Source of the DNA: Acidovorax delafieldii
Lineage (GTDB): Bacteria; Pseudomonadota; Gammaproteobacteria; Burkholderiales; Burkholderiaceae_C
DNA: 44,383 nucleotides
Assembly (NCBI GenBank): GCA_002377855.1
Contig: DFQQ01000042.1
Coordinates: 1 to 44,383 of the forward strand
Reading direction: 5' to 3'
Numbering within the stretch: position 1 is the stretch's first letter; every line of letters starts with the position of its first letter. Shown piece after piece: positions 7,592-15,858 of this stretch. A program made the translations under genes and the position numbers. The notes under the pieces are model-generated. The model worked only from the letters and a program-made list of their open reading frames with translations. It was not told where the DNA came from and did not search any database.

Positions 7592-7639
7592 GTTGACGCG
7601 CTTTGCGCAACCGCCAAGCACTGCTGGGCGCGTGCCACC

Positions 7640-8293
7640 TCAGCGGGCCGGGAACTCCACACCCGCCGTGGCCTCGACCCAGGCAGGCCACTTGTGCATG
7701 ACGCTGGCCAGCAGTGGGCTGCTTTGCCATTGCATCAGCCAGGCTTGCAGAAATGGCCAGGGTTGGGCGGCCCACCAGTCGCCATCAATGCCGGCAAACT
7801 GGCGCACAAATGGGGCAATGGCCATGTCGGCCAGGGCGGCCTGTGCGCCGAACAGATGGGGGCGGCTGGCCAGGCGTTCGTTCAGTGCACTCAGCCAATA
7901 GACAGCGTTTGCGCGCTCTGCGGCGGCGTCGGATTCCGGGTAGCGGTTGGGGTATTTGCAGCGATCCAGGGCCCGTTTGAACGGGCCATCGCATTCGCCG
8001 ATCAGCGCCAGCATGTCAGCCAGCGTACCTTCGGTAGGAGCCAGCCAAGCGTCGGGATCGTGCTGGCCCAGTGCCCACTGCATGATGTCCAGACTCTCGT
8101 CCAACACAGATCCGTCAGGCAGAACGAGCACGGGCACAGTGCCTTTGGGAGAGGCTTGCGACAGGGAAGGCGGTTTGTCGCGCAGCACCACTTCGCGCAG
8201 TTCGCATGTCTGCCCACTTGCAGCCAATGCCAGACGTGCGCGCATGGCGTAAGGGCAGCGGCGAAAGGAATACAGAACGGGCAGGGAATTCAC
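7640..8293 (-). CDS. Glutathione S-transferase family protein
   Basis: This 217-residue cytosolic protein has a thioredoxin-like N-terminal domain (about residues 1-80) and an all-helical C-terminal domain. The active-site region is FRRCPYAMRARLAL with Cys13, so a Cys-type, omega/GrxB-like GST doing thiol transfer is more likely than a Tyr/Ser conjugating enzyme. GTVPVLVLPDGSVLDESLDI is the conserved glutathione-binding segment. The GTG start overlaps the stop of the upstream trhO gene as GTGA, and AAGGAGAC lies upstream, so the two genes are coupled. Pairing with a tRNA hydroxylase has no obvious metabolic logic. Confidence 0.9.
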   Translation of the reverse strand: MNSLPVLYSFRRCPYAMRARLALAASGQTCELREVVLRDKPPSLSQASPKGTVPVLVLPDGSVLDESLDIMQWALGQHDPDAWLAPTEGTLADMLALIGECDGPFKRALDRCKYPNRYPESDAAAERANAVYWLSALNERLASRPHLFGAQAALADMAIAPFVRQFAGIDGDWWAAQPWPFLQAWLMQWQSSPLLASVMHKWPAWVEATAGVEFPAR

Positions 8294-9288
8294 GTCGTGT
8301 CTCCTTGCTTGCTTGAACTTCCCTCGGCACCTGACCCAGCCAGGCTGGCCCGCTGTCGTGCGCCGATGTGCTCTGCACCGCGTTGCGCGGCCAGTTCCAT
8401 TTGGCGTTCACGCTCGGCAAGGGCTCGTTCCTGCTGTGGGGTGCGGGTGCCGTGGCAGTAGGGGCAGCTCACGCCGGGCACGTAATGGGGTGATTGCAAC
8501 TCGGCCTCGCCCAGCGGCATGCGGCACGAGCGGCACAGTTGGTGCTGCCCGCGTACCAGTCCGTGACCGACCGAGACGCGCTCATCGAACACAAAGCAGT
8601 CGCCATGCCAGCGGCTGGCAGTCTCGGGCACCGTCTCCAGGTACTTGAGGATGCCGCCTTCAAGGTGATAGACCTCACTAAAGCCCTGCGACTTGAGAAG
8701 GGCTGTGGACTTTTCACAGCGGATGCCTCCGGTGCAAAACATCGCGACCTTGGGGTTGCCAGCCAGCACGCCGCCCGGTTGTGACTGCTCTGCCACCCAT
8801 GCCGGAAATTCGGAAAAACTGCGCGTGTGGGGGTTGATGGCGCGCTCAAAGCTTCCGATGCCCACCTCGTATTCGTTGCGGGTATCGATCAGCACGACGC
8901 CCGGGTCGTCAACGAGGGCGTTCCAGTCTTGTGGCTTGACATAGGTTCCTGCGTTGCGGGCAGGGTTCAGGCCTGGAACCCCAAGCGTCACGATTTCTTT
9001 TTTGAGGCGGACTCGCATTCGATAGAAGGGCATCGCATCGGCATGCGCCTCCTTGTGCTGCAAAGGGGCAAAGCGGCTGTCGCTGCGCAGCCAGGCCAGT
9101 ACCGCGTGCACGGCCGCTGGGGTACCAGCAATGGTGCCGTTGATTCCCTCCGGCGCCAGCAGCAACATACCGCGCACGCCGTTGGCGTCACACAGCGCCT
9201 GCAATGGCTCGCGCAGCGCGGCAAAGTCGGGCAGGTCCACGAACTGGTACAGGGCTGCAGTCACAAAACGAGGGGTGGCGGTGTTCAC
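8290..9288 (-). CDS. trhO: tRNA uridine(34) hydroxylase TrhO, long form
   Basis: This rhodanese-domain protein of the TrhO (YceA) family makes 5-hydroxyuridine at tRNA position 34. The N-terminal part carries LLAPEGINGTIAGT. The rhodanese loop is FCTGGIRCEK with the catalytic Cys, followed by YHLEGGILKYLE and CFVFDERVSVGHG. The C-terminus has a metal-type cluster (CRSCRMPLG then CPYCHG). GTG at 9288 gives 332 residues and the usual N-terminus. A GTG at 9333 would add 15 residues, and neither has a good ribosome site. It is coupled to the GST gene. A shorter paralogue lies at 20548-21309. Confidence 0.88.
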   Translation of the reverse strand: MNTATPRFVTAALYQFVDLPDFAALREPLQALCDANGVRGMLLLAPEGINGTIAGTPAAVHAVLAWLRSDSRFAPLQHKEAHADAMPFYRMRVRLKKEIVTLGVPGLNPARNAGTYVKPQDWNALVDDPGVVLIDTRNEYEVGIGSFERAINPHTRSFSEFPAWVAEQSQPGGVLAGNPKVAMFCTGGIRCEKSTALLKSQGFSEVYHLEGGILKYLETVPETASRWHGDCFVFDERVSVGHGLVRGQHQLCRSCRMPLGEAELQSPHYVPGVSCPYCHGTRTPQQERALAERERQMELAAQRGAEHIGARQRASLAGSGAEGSSSKQGDTT

Positions 9289-9382
9289 AACAAAACCAAG
9301 TAGCAGGGCAAGCCGGTGATGATAGCCAGTCACTTTTCGTTACGATGCGCAGGGTCACCAACGCTGTTTCCATGGTGGTCGC

Positions 9383-10987
9383 ATGAGCAAGGAATCCACT
9401 CTCAACCTGTTTCGCCGGCTGGAGCAACTCAATGGCATAGGTGCGGCCCTGTCGCGCGAGCGGGACATTGATCGGCTGCTCGAGAACATCCTGGAAGCGG
9501 CCAAGACCATCACTGGCGCGGACGGGGGCACGCTGTACAGCGTGACCGAGGACCAGTCAGCGCTCAAGTTTGAAATTCTGCGCACCGACTCGCTGGGCAT
9601 CAACCTGGGCGGTACCACCGGCAGCCCGGTCGACCTGCCCATACTGCCCCTGCGCACTCCTGCTGGCGTGCCCAACGATTCACTCGTGGCCGTGCACGCA
9701 GCCTTCCACGACCGCACGGTGAACATTGCCGACGCGTACAGCGCAGAGGGCTTTGACTTTGCAGGTACGCGCGCGTTCGATGCGCGCACGGGCTACCGTT
9801 CAAGGTCGTTCCTCACGGTGCCGATGAAAAACCACGACCGTGAGCTCATCGGTGTGTTGCAACTCATCAATGCGCAGGATCCCGAAACCGGGCAAGTCGT
9901 GCCTTTTTCGCAGGCAGACCAGAGCTTGGCCGAATCCCTCGCGTCGCAAGCGGCCATTGCACTCACCAACCGGCTGCTGGTTTCCCAACTGGAGCGCCTG
10001 TTTGAGTCGTTCGTGAGCCTGATCAACTTGGCCATCGACGAAAAGTCGCCCTACACCGGTGGGCATTGCCAGCGCGTGCCCGCGCTCACCATGATGCTTG
10101 CCGAGGCCGCGCACGCTGTGCAAGATGGGCCGTTGGCGTCGTTTCGCATGACGGACCGCGACCGCTACGAACTGAAGATGGCCGGGCTGTTGCACGACTG
10201 CGGCAAGATCACCACCCCTGTGCATGTGGTGGACAAAGCCACCAAACTGCAAACGCTGTGCGACCGCATTGACTTGGTGGACACGCGCTTTGAAGTGCTG
10301 AAACGAGATGCTGAGCTGGCTGCATTGCGGCGCCAGTTGGCACTGCGCCCAATAGTGAACTCGGCGGCAGAGGACCGAGTGCATCAGTCCTTGCAGCAAG
10401 AACTTTGGGCGCTGGACGCAGACCGTGAATTTCTGCGCACAGCCAACCAAGGCACTGAGGCCATGGACGGCGCAGAGCAAGATCGTGTTCGGGACATTGG
10501 CTCACAGCGCCACTGGCGCAATCCGCAGGGCGTTCAGACCAGCTTTTTGACAGCCGAAGAGGTGGAGAACCTCACCATCAGGTCGGGCACGCTGACGCAG
10601 GCGGAGCGCGATGTCATCAACCACCACATCGTGGCCACCAACCGGATGCTCGAGAAGCTGCCTTGGCCGCGCCACCTCAAAAACGTGCCGGAGTATGCCG
10701 GTGGCCACCACGAGAGAATGGACGGGCGCGGATATCCCAAGGGCCTCACGCGGGAGCAGATGTCGTTGCAAGCTCGGATGATCGGCATCGCTGATGTGTT
10801 TGAAGCACTGACTGCTGCGGATCGTCCGTACAAGAGCGGCATGAGCTTGTCCCAAGCGCTGGGCATCATGGAAAAGATGCGCACCGGTGGCCACATCGAC
10901 CCCGACCTGTTCGACGTATTCGTCAGCCAGGGTGTTCCCCAGCGGTATGCGCAGGAGTTCCTGAACCCCGCCCAGGCCGATGTCTGA
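9383..10987 (+). CDS. GAF/HD-GYP cyclic-di-GMP phosphodiesterase
   Basis: This 534-residue cytoplasmic protein has a GAF sensor domain (about residues 15-195) and an HD-GYP hydrolase domain. HDCGK has the metal ligands His271 and Asp272. HHERMDGRGYPKGL has His442/443 and GYP at 450-452, so all catalytic residues are present. About 110 extra residues rich in charged amino acids separate the two motifs; this insert occurs in a known subgroup of the family. It should degrade cyclic di-GMP, opposing the diguanylate cyclases at 12994 and 22331. There is no membrane segment. The gene stands alone, back to back with the LysR gene. Confidence 0.93.
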   Translation: MSKESTLNLFRRLEQLNGIGAALSRERDIDRLLENILEAAKTITGADGGTLYSVTEDQSALKFEILRTDSLGINLGGTTGSPVDLPILPLRTPAGVPNDSLVAVHAAFHDRTVNIADAYSAEGFDFAGTRAFDARTGYRSRSFLTVPMKNHDRELIGVLQLINAQDPETGQVVPFSQADQSLAESLASQAAIALTNRLLVSQLERLFESFVSLINLAIDEKSPYTGGHCQRVPALTMMLAEAAHAVQDGPLASFRMTDRDRYELKMAGLLHDCGKITTPVHVVDKATKLQTLCDRIDLVDTRFEVLKRDAELAALRRQLALRPIVNSAAEDRVHQSLQQELWALDADREFLRTANQGTEAMDGAEQDRVRDIGSQRHWRNPQGVQTSFLTAEEVENLTIRSGTLTQAERDVINHHIVATNRMLEKLPWPRHLKNVPEYAGGHHERMDGRGYPKGLTREQMSLQARMIGIADVFEALTAADRPYKSGMSLSQALGIMEKMRTGGHIDPDLFDVFVSQGVPQRYAQEFLNPAQADV

Positions 10988-11007
10988 AACGGCCCGGCAC
11001 CGGGGCG

Positions 11008-11922
11008 TCAGCCGTTGGCAAGTGATCCGAAGGGTGTGTCGACGTCAGGCGGAGACCGCAGCGACGGTTTGGCCTGCTCCTGCAGCCACCGTTCGAAAGC
11101 CTGCATGGCAGCAGTGGGACTGCGTGACTGCAGATGAGCCAGCCAGTAGGAGCCTCTGTGAAGCTCCAACGCGAAGGGTTGCACCAGCCGGCCCTGTTGC
11201 AGTTCGCGCGTGAACAGCGCCACGGGCAGCAGGGCCACCCCAGCGCCCTGTGCAGCGGCCTCCGCCAGCGTGAGCGACGAGTCAAACACCGCTCCCCGAA
11301 GCACTGGGCAGTCGAGACCGGCTGCAGCGAACCAGGCCGACCATTCGTCAGCGCGGTAGCTGCGCAGCAGAGGCAGCCTCGCCAGGTCCGCAGGCTGCTG
11401 CAGCCCCTGGGCCAAAGCGGGGCTGCACATGGGTGAAAAGGGCGCATCAATGATGCGATGTGCATGTGTCCCATGCCACGCACCGTCGCCAAACCGGATT
11501 GCGTAATCCAGACCTTCACCCGCCATGTCGACACGGTTGTTGTTGGTGAGCAGGCGCAGATCCACGAACGGGAACGCCTGCTGAAAGTGACGCAGCCGCG
11601 GAAGCAGCCAACCCACGGCAAAGGTGCCCACCACGCCCACCGTCAGCACTTCTCGGGGGCGGCTTTCCCGGATCTGGTCCATAGCGGCCTCTATGCGCGT
11701 GAAGGCATCGCTCACCGCGGGCAACAGCGCTTGCCCCTCATCCGTCAGGGCCAACCCCCTGGGCAGACGCCGAAACAGTGGCTTGCCCAGGCGGTCCTCC
11801 AGCTTGCGAATGTGCTGGCTCACCGCGGTTTGTGTGACGTGCATCTCGAGGGCCGCGCGGGTCAGGTTCAGGTGCCGGGCCGCAGCTTCAAAGGCGCGCA
11901 AGGCATTGAGGGGCAAGTGCAT
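11008..11922 (-). CDS. LysR-type regulator next to the beta-lactamase (AmpR/PenR-like)
   Basis: This 304-residue transcription factor has an N-terminal winged helix (residues 5-65, with TRAALEMHVTQTAVSQHIR) and a periplasmic-binding-type sensor domain. It begins with PLNALRAFEAAARHLNLTRAA, the form seen in AmpR and GcvA relatives. It is divergent from the class A beta-lactamase gene with 106 bp between starts, the arrangement of ampR-ampC and penR-penA. It probably senses cell-wall fragments and controls the beta-lactamase; this is inference from context. Confidence 0.9.
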   Translation of the reverse strand: MHLPLNALRAFEAAARHLNLTRAALEMHVTQTAVSQHIRKLEDRLGKPLFRRLPRGLALTDEGQALLPAVSDAFTRIEAAMDQIRESRPREVLTVGVVGTFAVGWLLPRLRHFQQAFPFVDLRLLTNNNRVDMAGEGLDYAIRFGDGAWHGTHAHRIIDAPFSPMCSPALAQGLQQPADLARLPLLRSYRADEWSAWFAAAGLDCPVLRGAVFDSSLTLAEAAAQGAGVALLPVALFTRELQQGRLVQPFALELHRGSYWLAHLQSRSPTAAMQAFERWLQEQAKPSLRSPPDVDTPFGSLANG

Positions 11923-11953
11923 GGCGATCCATCATTTTTTCTTGGGGCTGGTC

Positions 11954-11976
11954 GCAATTATTGCCAATGGTGCAAT
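11954..11976. promoter_or_regulatory. LysR operator between regulator and beta-lactamase
   Basis: Three half-sites form two overlapping inverted repeats: GCAAT-T-ATTGC (11954-11964) and ATTGC-N7-GCAAT (11960-11976). The second contains a T-N11-A LysR box. It sits midway between the divergent starts, as expected for joint autorepression and activation. Confidence 0.6.
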
Positions 11977-12028
11977 GGATGCTTAAGCCGTATCGTCATG
12001 GTCTTTGAACAACTACGGAGGTTGAAAA

Positions 12029-12952
12029 ATGCAAAGACGAGAGTTTTCCTTGGGGCTGGCAGCGATAGGCATCGCCCCTCTGGCGGCCTGTGCCAGCCGA
12101 AACACCCCCGGTGTTTCGTGGGCCGAACAGTGGCAGCAAGCCATGGCTGACATTGAGCGCAAGGCACAGGGGCGCTTGGGCGTGTCGATGCTTGATACCG
12201 AAAGCGGCCAGGCCCTGGGCTGGCGACAAGAAGAGCGATTCGCAATGTGCAGCACCTTCAAGTTACTCCTCGCTGGCTGGATACTGGCCCTGGCGGACCA
12301 AGGCAGGGAGAGGCTGGACGCGAGGGTGCAATATCTGGCGCAGGACGTGGTCGAGTATTCGCCGGTGAGTGGCCCGCGCGCTGGAGCTGGGGGCGGCTTG
12401 ACCGTGGCTGAGTTGTGCTCGGCCACGGTGAGTTTGAGCGACAACACGGCCGCCAACGTCCTGCTTGGCCGCCATGGCGGTCCGGACGCGTTGACTGGAT
12501 ATTTGCGCACCCTGGGCGACACCACCACGCGGCTGGACCGCAACGAGCCGGCTCTGAACGAAGCCGCAGTCGGGGACGTGCGCGACACCACCACCCCCCT
12601 TGCGATGCTGCAGACGATGCACAAGCTCGTACTGGGTGACGCCCTGTCTTCCGCGTCGCGCGCTTTGCTGCAGCGTTGGCTCATCGACACCACGACAGGG
12701 GACAAGCGGCTGCGCGCTGGCGCACCGGGGTGGCTGGTGGGGGACAAGACGGGCACTGCGGGCAGCAGCGGAACAGCCAACGATGTGGCTGTGATGTGGC
12801 CGCCTGGTGAAGGTGGTGGCAGAGGCAGAGGGCCCGTGCTGGTGACCTGCTATCTCACGCGATCGAAAGTGCCGCCTGAACAGCGAGATGCAGCCATTGC
12901 GGAAGTCGCCCGTGCGGTTGTCAAGGCAACCACGGCGCTACACGCGTACTAA
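12029..12952 (+). CDS. Class A beta-lactamase, predicted Tat-exported lipoprotein
   Basis: This 307-residue serine beta-lactamase hydrolyses penicillins and possibly other beta-lactams in the periplasm. All class A motifs are present: MCSTFK with nucleophile Ser75 and Lys78, SDN at 137-139, general base Glu173 in DRNEPALN, and KTGT at 240-243. A Cys precedes the nucleophile (Ambler 69), but position 238 is Ala, so the disulfide of KPC-type carbapenemases is absent. The N-terminus has QRREFSLG (twin arginine) and a lipobox LAAC with Cys21, as reported for Burkholderia PenA. GGAGG precedes the ATG. A Gly/Arg-rich loop follows KTG. The divergent LysR gene probably regulates it. Confidence 0.93.
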   Translation: MQRREFSLGLAAIGIAPLAACASRNTPGVSWAEQWQQAMADIERKAQGRLGVSMLDTESGQALGWRQEERFAMCSTFKLLLAGWILALADQGRERLDARVQYLAQDVVEYSPVSGPRAGAGGGLTVAELCSATVSLSDNTAANVLLGRHGGPDALTGYLRTLGDTTTRLDRNEPALNEAAVGDVRDTTTPLAMLQTMHKLVLGDALSSASRALLQRWLIDTTTGDKRLRAGAPGWLVGDKTGTAGSSGTANDVAVMWPPGEGGGRGRGPVLVTCYLTRSKVPPEQRDAAIAEVARAVVKATTALHAY

Positions 12953-12993
12953 CGGGGCGATTTAGGCGCTTGGGCGGAGGCTTGAAGGCGCTG

Positions 12994-14043
12994 CTAAAAC
13001 AGTTCCACGTCGTCGTTTGCCACCTTGGTCACCAACTCGCCACTGGCAATCAGGTCCTCGTAGAAGCGAACCTGGTTGCGACCATGCTCCTTCGCGTAAT
13101 AAAGGGCCTGGTCCGCCTGGCCGAGGATCTCCACCGGCGATCCTCGCGATGTGCCGACAAAACCCGCGCTCACCGTGACATTGCCAACTTGCGGAAAGTG
13201 GTATTCCTGCACCGCTTCACGAAAACGGTTGAATACCTTGTGGGCCTTGGCGAGCGTGGTGTTGCGCAGCAGCACCACGAACTCTTCGCCGCCAAACCGG
13301 AAGATGCGGTCGTGCGAGCGAAACGAGCTGCGCAGGATATTGGCGATCAGGATCAGGACCTCATCCCCATAAAGGTGGCCAAAGCGGTCATTGACCTGCT
13401 TGAAATGGTCGATGTCCACGACGGCCAGCCAGTTCTGCACAGGTTCAGTGTCAGATACCACCTCTTCGGTGAGCATCGATTCCGTGCTCTTGGGCCGGCT
13501 GCTGCTCAAGCCGGGTGACGCATTGCGCGCAAATTGCTCGTCAAACGTCTTGCGGTTGAACAGCCCGGTCAGCGCGTCACGCTCGGAGTAATCGAGCAGG
13601 CTCTGGTAGTTTTGGTAGACCAGGAACACGCCCTTGAGCACATCCAGCTTGTGGGCCGAGAATGGCCTTGACTGCGTGATCTCTAGGCAGGTGCTGACCT
13701 TTTCATGCATCCACACCGGCAGCCACAGCGTGTGCCTGCCAGGGCGCGGATGTGCGAGTGCGCTGTTGCCTTGCGTTGTCACGCATTGCAGCAACTCAGG
13801 GTAGTGTTCCAGCGGCTCCTTGCGTGGGTCGGCGGCGGCTTCGGAGTCGGTGGACACCAGCTGCCCATCCTGCACCCACGTGCGGGGCCGGATGTGCGGC
13901 TGGTCTGCGTCGGTAAACAGCTCCAGCGCCCGTACTTCCTTGATGCCACTGAGCTTTTGCAAGGTTGAGAGCACCGACACCTCCAGCCGCAGGTGATCGC
14001 GGTGACCGGTCATCTCAACCAGGTGTTGCAGTATGGGCTTCAT
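12994..14043 (-). CDS. Diguanylate cyclase (GGDEF domain)
   Basis: This 349-residue soluble protein makes cyclic di-GMP. The active-site motif is GGEEF at 251-255. The RxxD inhibitory site (RSHD, 242-245) lies exactly five residues before it, so product feedback is expected. Residues 1 to about 165 form a sensor region that I cannot assign. It starts 31 bp after the trmB stop and may be the last gene of the FAD-gluQRS-trmB transcript. Confidence 0.92.
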   Translation of the reverse strand: MKPILQHLVEMTGHRDHLRLEVSVLSTLQKLSGIKEVRALELFTDADQPHIRPRTWVQDGQLVSTDSEAAADPRKEPLEHYPELLQCVTTQGNSALAHPRPGRHTLWLPVWMHEKVSTCLEITQSRPFSAHKLDVLKGVFLVYQNYQSLLDYSERDALTGLFNRKTFDEQFARNASPGLSSSRPKSTESMLTEEVVSDTEPVQNWLAVVDIDHFKQVNDRFGHLYGDEVLILIANILRSSFRSHDRIFRFGGEEFVVLLRNTTLAKAHKVFNRFREAVQEYHFPQVGNVTVSAGFVGTSRGSPVEILGQADQALYYAKEHGRNQVRFYEDLIASGELVTKVANDDVELF

Positions 14044-14074
14044 AGATGGAGGAAGTTACGAGCAACCTCGGGGG

Positions 14075-14830
14075 TTATTTGCGCCGCGTGAATACGATAT
14101 CCCACACCCCGTGGCCCAGTCGCAAGCCACGGTTTTCAAACTTGGTGAGCGGCCGATAGTCGGGCTGGGGCGCGTAGCCCTGAGCAGTGTTTTCAAGCCA
14201 AGGCTCCTGGCCCAGCACTTCAAGCATTTGCTCAGCGTAGGGCTGCCAGTCGGTGGCGCAGTGCAGATAGCCGCCGGGTTTGAGCCTGGCTGCAAGCTTG
14301 GCCACGAGTGGCGGCTGTATCAGGCGGCGCTTGTTGTGTTTCTTCTTGTGCCAGGGGTCCGGGAAGAAGATATGGATGCCGTCCAGGCTAGCTGGTACCA
14401 GCATGTGGTCAATGACTTCAACCGCATCATGCTGAAGGATGCGGATGTTGGTGATGTCTTGTTCGCCAATGCGCTTGAGCAGGGCACCCACCCCGGGTTC
14501 GTGCACTTCGCAGCACAGAAAGTTGTCCTCAGGCCGCACGCGCGCAATGTGTGCTGTGGCTTCTCCCATGCCAAAGCCAATCTCCAGGATCAGCGGAGCA
14601 GGGCGGCCAAACGCCGTAGATGCGTCCAGGGGTTCTGCGCGGTAATTGAGCAAGAAGCGCGGCCCGAGGTCTTCAAACGCCTTGGCTTGGCCGGTGGTCG
14701 TCCGCCCGGCGCGGCGCACGTAGCTCTTGATGGTCTTGGGGAACGCCACGCCCGCGGGCGCAGCGCCGGCATTCGCGGGAGGAGCAGCCGGTGGCTCTGC
14801 TGTAAGAGGAATGTTGTTCTGTTCAATCAC
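14075..14830 (-). CDS. trmB: tRNA (guanine-N7-)-methyltransferase
   Basis: This 251-residue SAM-dependent enzyme methylates G46 of tRNA. LILEIGFGMGEATAHIA is the SAM-binding motif, IFFPDPWHKKKHNKRRL is the TrmB signature, and the C-terminus contains RPLTKFENRG. The first 30 residues are a Pro/Ala-rich extension not needed for catalysis. The GTG at 14830 is chosen because it overlaps the gluQRS stop as GTGA. A TTG 13 codons upstream opens the same frame but lies inside gluQRS. Confidence 0.93.
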   Translation of the reverse strand: MIEQNNIPLTAEPPAAPPANAGAAPAGVAFPKTIKSYVRRAGRTTTGQAKAFEDLGPRFLLNYRAEPLDASTAFGRPAPLILEIGFGMGEATAHIARVRPEDNFLCCEVHEPGVGALLKRIGEQDITNIRILQHDAVEVIDHMLVPASLDGIHIFFPDPWHKKKHNKRRLIQPPLVAKLAARLKPGGYLHCATDWQPYAEQMLEVLGQEPWLENTAQGYAPQPDYRPLTKFENRGLRLGHGVWDIVFTRRK

Positions 14831-15858
14831 GGTGCGCCATTGTAGATTCGTGACCACGCCTGAACCCAATGCCCCAGTGCATCCGCAACAGAAATGTGGT
14901 GTGGATGTGCCACCTCAGGCAAACCCAGAGTTGATGCGGCTTTGCTCAGCGCCGCCACGGGATTGGAAAGGTCCAGCGCAGCCGCACCATTCTGTTTCGA
15001 CAGTTTTTCGCCGTTGGCGCCCAGCACCAGCGGGGTGTGGAGATAACGGGGTGTTGGCACTCCCAACGCGCGCTGCAACAGGATCTGGCGCGGCGTGTTG
15101 TCTGCAAGGTCCTCACCCCGCACCACATGGGTGATGCCCTGCGCGGCATCGTCCACCACCACGGCAAGCTGGTAAGCCCACAGGCCGTCGCCACGCTTGA
15201 GGACGAAATCGCCGACGGTGCTGGCAACTTCCTGTCTCTGACTTCCCAGCCTGCGATCAGTCCAGACAAGCGCGCTTGGCGCTCCTGAATTAATAGCTGC
15301 TTGCGCTTTATTGGAGGGCGCTGCAATGCCTTTTTGGCAAAAATCAGTGGTATTGAAACGCCAGGCGCGTGCGCTTCGGCCATTCAGCCCGTTGCGACAA
15401 GTGCCGGGGTAAGGCAGGGCCGCGTGGCGCTCCTTGGCATGCCCGCGGGCCAGCTGGGCCTCTTCAACCTCCTTGCGAGAACATGCGCATGGGTAGGCTA
15501 GGCCTTGAGCTGCCAGAGAGTCCAGCGCGGCCTGGTACAGCATCCCCCGCTGCGATTGCCATACAGGGGGGGTGTCGGGATGCAGGCCGCATTGGGCCAA
15601 TTGCGTCAATATGGTCTGGTCCGCGCCCGCGATGCAGCGCGGGGTATCGACATCCTCGATGCGCACCAGCCAGGTTCCCTGCGCGGCGCGGGCGTCCAGC
15701 CAACTCGCCAGGGCCGCAACCAGTGATCCTGCGTGCAGCGGCCCCGTGGGGGAGGGCGCGAACCGCCCCACGTACCGCTGCCCTGGCGTCGCAAAAGGCC
15801 GGTGGGGCAGGGCTGAGCTGGCCTGTGCGGGGCCTTCTGTTGCGCTGCCCAGACTCAT
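14827..15858 (-). CDS. gluQRS: Glutamyl-Q tRNA(Asp) synthetase
   Basis: This 343-residue truncated glutamyl-tRNA synthetase paralogue attaches glutamate to queuosine in tRNA-Asp. GRFAPSPTGPLHAGSLVAA is the HIGH region, the KMSKS motif reads KLSKQNGA, and YPCACSRKE with GTCR supplies the zinc-type cysteines. The anticodon-binding domain is missing, as normal for this family. The length exceeds the usual 290-310 because residues about 172-193 are encoded by a copy of the dispersed repeat (15281-15345). That insertion lies between the zinc region and the conserved WTDRRLG segment. The ATG overlaps the stop of the FAD gene as ATGA. Confidence 0.92.
   Translation of the reverse strand: MSLGSATEGPAQASSALPHRPFATPGQRYVGRFAPSPTGPLHAGSLVAALASWLDARAAQGTWLVRIEDVDTPRCIAGADQTILTQLAQCGLHPDTPPVWQSQRGMLYQAALDSLAAQGLAYPCACSRKEVEEAQLARGHAKERHAALPYPGTCRNGLNGRSARAWRFNTTDFCQKGIAAPSNKAQAAINSGAPSALVWTDRRLGSQRQEVASTVGDFVLKRGDGLWAYQLAVVVDDAAQGITHVVRGEDLADNTPRQILLQRALGVPTPRYLHTPLVLGANGEKLSKQNGAAALDLSNPVAALSKAASTLGLPEVAHPHHISVADALGHWVQAWSRIYNGAP
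15281..15345 (+). repeat. Dispersed palindromic repeat, copy C, inside gluQRS
   Basis: Exact core TAGC-N5-GCGC-N11-GCGC, preceded by an AATTAA tract and followed by a T/A-rich end. It lies antisense to gluQRS, keeps the reading frame open and adds about 22 residues to the enzyme. Confidence 0.8.

Noticed and set aside
7591..7612. Hairpin after the GNAT-Rnk gene as a terminator
   Set aside because: The stem is interrupted and no T-run follows on either strand.
12958..13003. Possible tenth repeat copy after the beta-lactamase gene
   Set aside because: Only scattered GCGCT words are present; the fixed spacing is absent.
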